DNA of 64,000 bases, taken from NCBI GenBank assembly GCA_007258455.2, contig VDFB02270651.1, forward strand, positions 699,976,217-700,040,216, read 5' to 3'. Of the stretch, positions 58,583-64,000 are shown one piece after another. The notes below the pieces were generated by a model. It ran no database searches, was not told the DNA's origin, and saw nothing but the letters and a program-made list of their open reading frames with translations. Position 1 is the stretch's first letter; each line of letters opens with the position of its first letter. Made by a program: the position numbers and the translations under genes. Source of the stretch: Sequoia sempervirens (lineage: Eukaryota > Streptophyta > Pinopsida > Cupressales > Cupressaceae).

Positions 58583-58610
58583 GACCCATTTTCCCTAGGG
58601 TGTATGGGTC
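58583..58610. other. LTR palindrome P1 in the 58-kb LTR
   Basis: GACCCATTTTCCCT followed by AGGGTGTATGGGTC: 11 of 14 pairs around CCTAGG, about 115 bp upstream of the TATA box. Confidence 0.75.
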
Positions 58611-59374
58611 CCCCTATTTTGTCAGGGACCAATTTTTGATATGTCGGTGTCAACATTTTAATATTCAAAATTCAAGTTGCAAATGTCGGCTTTTGGGATA
58701 ATTTTTGGGAAATTAGAAAATGTCTATAAATACTTAGCTATTGCATCATTTGAAAGATATCTAGAGAATTATTGGCAAACTTAAGATCAAGAGCACTATC
58801 AAGCATGTCAAGAGCAACATTTTAGAGCTTTATTGCAACAATTCAAGATCCTAACATCATGTCAAATATTATGTGAGTTCATGTGTGTTTATGTTATCAT
58901 TGATTGTGAAGGCTAACCCTTATTGTAGGTCTCCAAGAAATTCAAGCAATCAAGTAAGCAAGATCCAAGAACTTGAAGTGATGTGCAGACTTCAATCCTT
59001 CAAGGAAGCCATTGAAGGGTGGTGAGTTGCAACACTTTGTTGATTCACCATTCCTTCCTATCAATTATCCATTTTTATCATTGACATTTCCATTATGGAA
59101 GTGGAAACACTAACATGAGGTTTGACCAAGGAAAGCCCCTAAATGGCACAACATTTCTTCTCTTTATGAGTGTGCAGATTTTAGGTTTGGAAAGATTAAA
59201 GGAAGCTTGAAGATAAATTGTTCATTTTTGTAATTGAAGCCCTACATCTTGTCAACTCACAAAAACTCACCTAAAAAATTATTCAATAGTGATCTAAGGA
59301 ATTTGCAATAGAGAATCAAAAGATCAGATCTTTCATCAAAGGACTACAAAAATAGTTTCAAGACACCCGTACAA

Positions 59375-59404
59375 GGAACCATATGCCCCTGGGAGACTAT
59401 GTCC
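59375..59404. other. P2-position sequence in the 58-kb LTR (weak palindrome)
   Basis: GGAACCATATGCCC, CT, GGGAGACTATGTCC. The ends GGA/TCC and centre CCC/GGG pair but the arms mostly do not. It holds the P2 position and overall look. Confidence 0.4.
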
Positions 59405-59757
59405 CTATATTCAAACCAACAATAACGTTTTAGAATAGGTACATAGTCCCCTACCCTTCCCAGATCTGCTTGCAATTTACTATTTCTATTTATCAATTGC
59501 TAGATTATTGCATTTCTCATATTAAGGAACATAGTATAATTAGGTTAATCATAGAAAACCAATTCCAATCCAGTCCAAGACTCAATAAGATGTAGATCCA
59601 GGTCTAATTGGCTCACCTTCATGTTTGAAATTCAATCTAAACACATTGTTGACTTCCATCTTAATGAAACAATAGAAAAAGAAAAACATGCACAACAAGA
59701 AAATTTGAATCCTGTGTTTACACATTAGACCTAGTGTTCCATTTTTTCTTTGTTTCA

Positions 59758-60751
59758 TTTTGGTGAATTTGACCTATTGACATTATATACCTTCTAAAAT
59801 TCACCCTAGATTTAGGTTTTTCATTTCTCATTTAGGGTTTCACTTTTGCATCAGAAAAGATATAAAAATTCAAAAAAATGCATCTCATTTTACATCATAG
59901 GTTGCATTAGGATTCATTTCAATCACTTAGGTAATATCTACATTGAAAATTGTATTCATAATTGACATTTGCATTGTTACACATTTGCATTTGAATCATA
60001 TTGTCTTAATTTGAGAGAATTTTGGACAAATAGTGACTTCCAAACCTATTTACACACATAAATAGGACACTTAGATAGTCTAATAAACATTCAATTTTTT
60101 AGTTTTTAGACACCCTATCTAGGATTGGGACACCCTTGGGCGCCTCTATCCTTTTTCACTTGAATCGACCAACTTTTGCATACTTCTTTGTCTTTTTTTT
60201 TTGAATATGTGTCTACTTACAGATCTGTATTTTAGAATTCCTAATTTCATTCATTTAGGATCTTTCATTTAGATCAAAAATTAAAAAAAAGTGAAAAAAA
60301 ATTGCATTATTTTGTTTCAAAATTGCATCATAATCATCATTTTTCAGATATAGGAATCTTACAATCAATCACTTTTTTTGCATTTTAGATAAGAAAAATT
60401 GCATTGAAATTTGTCATTTATTTTTCACATTTTGTTACAAACTTGCATTGATATAAATTGAGTAAATTTTGGAAACATATTTATTGTCAAACCTGTCTAC
60501 AACCAGACCCAAAATCCTTAGGTAGAATTACACACAGTCAAACTTTGAATTTCTAGAAAACTTGCCCAAGACATAGACACCCTTGGGTGCCTCTATCCTC
60601 TTACTGTTGGCTCAACCAACTTTTGCATAGATATTTCTTACTATATTCTTTATCTTCTTTTGCTATCTAAATTCTGTTTTCTGAATATTTTGTTGTGGTT
60701 AATTGATAGTTTAGTGTTAATCCTGGGTACACTTAGTGTTTTGAAACTCAC
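59758..60751 (+). other. Gypsy leader region
   Basis: Non-coding, starts TTTTGGTGAATTTGACC. Two related blocks contain cacccttggg(c/t)gcctctatcct (about 60130 and 60577) with caaccaacttttgcata close behind, a decayed duplication of about 450-bp period. Confidence 0.55.
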
Positions 60752-63700
60752 ATGAACTTCATGAACTGGTGTCCTACTGCCAATAGTTCAGTGAGAAGTA
60801 GTTGTAGACTTATGGCATCCCATGCTATTATTATATCTATTGTGGATCCCGAGTCTTCCAAATCTTTCATGCAAAGTGTTGTTAATAATCAACCCATTTT
60901 GGACTCTATCTCTAATCCTACCATACCAATGACAACTTTACAATCACCCATTTTCATGGATGTTGAGATTTTTTTTGCCCATGTTCTCAAAGACAAACTA
61001 AAAAAAATAGATAAAGATTTAGAAAGACTTCAAGACTATGTGAGTAATAAATATCTAGCTAGTACAATGGTCCCTATAATAGATAGCATGAGTAAAATGA
61101 TTAATGATGATTAAGGATTAGAGGTTTTATGTAGCCTAGCCCATATAATTGATGCTAATGTACCTACAATGACTAGTTGCGCTCAAGCTTTGGGATATAC
61201 TCAAAGTCAAGGAAGAAATCAAGTCTCCCTCCCTTCAACTATAGCCTCTATCCGTACATACACACATCCAACTGTTGCTTCAACAATACAACAAAGCATT
61301 GGCATAACTCCAACATTAGGCCTTTCCATTAGGAATCCTTGTGGTTTTGGATCCTCACATGTGCCACCTCAAGTTTCATCCCCTCTCATAAATTTGCAAC
61401 ATAGTAGTCAACCAAGCACTTACAAAATCCCACCATATTCATCACATTCTCACATGTCAACCAATGATTTGATTATTAACCAATTTTTGTAAAATGTAAC
61501 CTCACTTCAATAAAAAATCTCAACTTTGAACCAAAACCATAATGAAAAACCATTGTAATATGTTAAAAGAAGCCCATTGCCACTGAAAATTTTGAAAACC
61601 CCAATGCCACAAACCATTGAGATACCTTGATTTGACAAGTAAAATGGTAAAGGAGACCCTAGAAATCATATATCGACATATATAGCCTTATGTAGTGACT
61701 TCATTTTTAAGATAAACTCCTAGATAAAATCTTTCCTAGGTCATTGAAAGACATAGCTCTAGAATGGTTTTGTTCATTACCAAATAACTCAATCCACTCT
61801 TTCAATGACATTGTCAAGGCCTTCCTCCAACATTTCCAAGTCAACATTGGACCTACAATGACATTAATTGATCTAGTGAGATGTAAAAAGAAGAAAAATG
61901 AAAAGGTCACAAACTTTATAGGGTGCTATTAGTTGCTTTATTCATAAATTAATCTTACTCTCCCTGATGTGGATGTTCAAAGAGTATTCATTGAAAAATT
62001 GTAACCTAACATAAGGGATGAAATCTTGTTGATGAAATATTCGTCCTTTATACATTTGTGTATGACCCTTCATGATTATTAGAATTTGGCTAGTCAGTAT
62101 GAAGAGACATCTTCATCTACTGCTACTGGGAGATTTGAATTTAAACCTCCAAAAAACTATCAACCATTCAAGAAGCAAAACAATTTTTTTATCAAGTTAC
62201 ATACACCTCAAGCAGAAAACCACATTGACCCTCAAGTTTTTGTCATAAGTTCAAACCCGTACCAATTTATATCATGAGATAAACAATTCACCTAGTTACA
62301 TGACACCCTTCATTCAATAATGTTGCAAATTTTGAACAAGAATTTAATTTGGTTACCTCTAATTAGACCTATGGACACAACTAAACCTCGACCTCCAAGT
62401 TACAATCCAAATGCCTTTTGTCAATATCATTGCACAAGTGGACATGATACAAAATTATGTGCACATCTTAAACATCAAGTTGAAGACCTCATTAATTCCA
62501 ATTACATTCAATTGGGTGGTGTTAATGATCAAGGGAATACGTTTGTTTCCCCACCTAACCAAAACCTACAAATTTTCACCAATCCAATGTCAAACCATTC
62601 ATCCAACTTTGTGCAAGCTTGTGATGTTAAGAATGATGAGATGAATGTTGATAAGACTGATGACATGAATGATGATAACAATGATAATAAGAGTGATGAT
62701 GAGGATGGCCTACAAGATATGGTCACTCTCATAGATGTTCAACCTCATAAGGGCTAAACTACTTTGTTACCCAACATTGCTTTCACCCAATTGACACATC
62801 CATACATGCACTTGATGGTACTCTCTATATTGTCAGATGTATTAATGAAAAGCCTACAAATAGGATACTCATTGATCTCGTGTGTGTAGAGAATGCAATC
62901 ATTGAGGAATTCTTGTTTGTGCATGAACTTTATCAATATTCTTATGAGTAATCAAAAGCATGGTTGAAAACTCATGATGGTTTTGCTCACCCTATAATAG
63001 GTTTGATCACTCTTCCTCTTCAGGTTGGATGAAAAAAAGATGTATAATTCTTCATCATCTCAATGTCAGACGAATTCCATGTGAAGTTAGCCTACCCATG
63101 GTTACGCTCCATGAATATCATCCCATCGGTTATTCACAAGTACATAAAGTTCCCATTTGAAAACCAATTTTTTGTACACTACATCATAGTGGGTTTAATC
63201 CTTTGTCCTCCTGTGGAAAATTTTCATTAGATTTCTTTTTGCCTCAACCTATGTAACCTATTAAGCCTCATGATGATTTATTTTTTAGGTCATACCAAAA
63301 TTTTAAGGCAAAGTGCATAACAAAGTTATCTCTTACCAATATTCCTGAAAAGGATAAGACTTTGATTGTTCCTCCTCCTCCACCAGTTATGGATGAACCC
63401 ACACCTAAAGAAAAGACCCTTCCAAGTAACCGAGGTAAATATTTTGTAGTTCCTCCACCCATATTGTTTAAAAGACCAAGAGATAATTGAATGATTCCTT
63501 TTGTGCCTCCTAAGGTAAAACAAGTGTATAAACCTAAAGAGACAGTGGTTTCCCAACCCCCCATGGTTCCTTCAATTCCTCCCTTAAGGGAAGAAAAGAG
63601 ACCAATGGTCGAGAAACCCACTCCTATGCCCTCACAAATTGAAAACCATGCAAGAAGAAACCAAAATGCTAAAGAGTGTAGGCATAGGTGTCACACCAAC

Positions 63701-64000
63701 TATTGCTCATCAATTGGAAGAAAAGAATAAAATAGTGTATGAAAATAAAACAACTATACAAACTACTCAAGAAGAATTACAACTTTCACCAAAACAAGAT
63801 ATGGAACTAAAACAAGAAAAAATAACTATTATTATCTTAAAACCTCAAGTTGTGATTAATTTGGATGATGAAGATGAAATTTGTAACATTGATGAACAAG
63901 TCCATAATGATCTTAATGTGTTGTTTTCAAAGAAAATGAATTTAGATGGGGGAAAACGTGATGATCTTTCTGATGAGAGTGATCCACCACGTGTTGAACC
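60752..64000 (+). pseudogene. Gypsy gag-protease remnant, second copy
   Basis: Blocks in the same order as the minus-strand copy: CPTANSSVRSSCRLMASHA; a charged helix, LKKIDKDLERLQDYVSNKYL; VPTMTSCAQALGYTQSQGRN (61160-61230), nearly the same as the other copy; the gag core at 61744-61930 (LEWFCSLPNNSIHSFNDIVK, FLQHFQVNIGPTMTLIDLVR); a knuckle-like FCQYHCTSGHDTKLCAHLKH at about 62416-62475; an Asp/Asn-rich stretch; a protease-like region at about 62760-62950; and the Pro-rich tail IPFVPPKVKQVYKPKETVVS at about 63494. Stops and frame changes occur between blocks. No RT is reached before the window ends. Confidence 0.85.

Larger units (their letters stand above)
58374..59757 (+). repeat. Gypsy-type 5' LTR
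   Basis: Left edge near tgtgtgtagcatcg, right edge ...tttgtttca at 59757. TATAAATA at 58725-58732. P1 palindrome at 58583-58610. An 11-base C run lies at 58541-58551. The left edge is uncertain by a few bases because no second LTR is in the window. Confidence 0.65.
58374..64000 (+). mobile_element. Ty3/gypsy-type element, plus strand, cut by window end
   Basis: 5' LTR about 58374-59757, leader, then gag and a protease-like region running to the window edge. It is homologous in gag to the minus-strand element at 25.8-42.0 kb and has the same LTR end and following word (TTTGTTTCA, then TTTTGGTGAA). The 3' part lies outside. Confidence 0.85.

Overview
The window is repeat-dominated nuclear DNA of a seed plant, probably a gymnosperm such as a conifer. 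The plant call rests on a LINE with a zf-RVT plus RNase H tail, Ty1/copia and Ty3/gypsy elements with iMet-type primer sites, and a PPR-repeat fragment. The gymnosperm call is inference, from the density and age of nested LTR elements and the AT-rich spacers. I see no intact host gene, no rRNA, no functional tRNA and no CRISPR array. Almost every coding tract is a decayed mobile-element gene or an unplaced gene fragment.

Layout. 1-2.7 kb: 3' part of a LINE ORF2, in one frame with six premature stops. 2.7-5.1 kb: spacer with a PPR fragment, then a LINE-type 3' end closing in a hairpin. 5.1-9.3 kb: tandem repeats, a G-box region with duplicated exon-like blocks, and a minus-strand exon-like fragment. 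9.3-12.4 kb: pyrimidine-rich and AT-rich repeats, three tandem 184-bp units with a tRNA-like head, and a second LINE-type 3' end with the same hairpin design. 13.0-19.7 kb: two minus-strand decayed ORFs of unrecognised families, one about 1,000 codons long.

20.1-44.4 kb is one three-level nest of retrotransposons, each level closed by an exact 5-bp target-site duplication. A Ty1/copia element (20108-44411, GTACC) is split in its RT/RNase H region by a minus-strand Ty3/gypsy-type element (25762-42044, AAGGC). The right LTR of that element is split by a minus-strand gag-only element (36372-41064, ACAAC). The copia gag-pol reading resumes after 42045 in its RNase H domain.

44.4-58.4 kb holds degenerate tandem repeats, two solo-like LTRs, coding remnants rich in Gln-to-stop changes, a microsatellite, a probable retrocopy at 52.3-53.4 kb, a patchwork of local duplications (53.9-56.6 kb) with a double G-box, and 1.6 kb of A-rich DNA. 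58.4-64 kb is a plus-strand relative of the gypsy element, running off the window.

The least expected signal is a family of near-perfect palindromes of about 28-32 bp in the gypsy-type LTRs. One sits about 95-120 bp upstream of the TATA box and one downstream in the transcribed part. The sequence changes between families while self-complementarity is largely kept.
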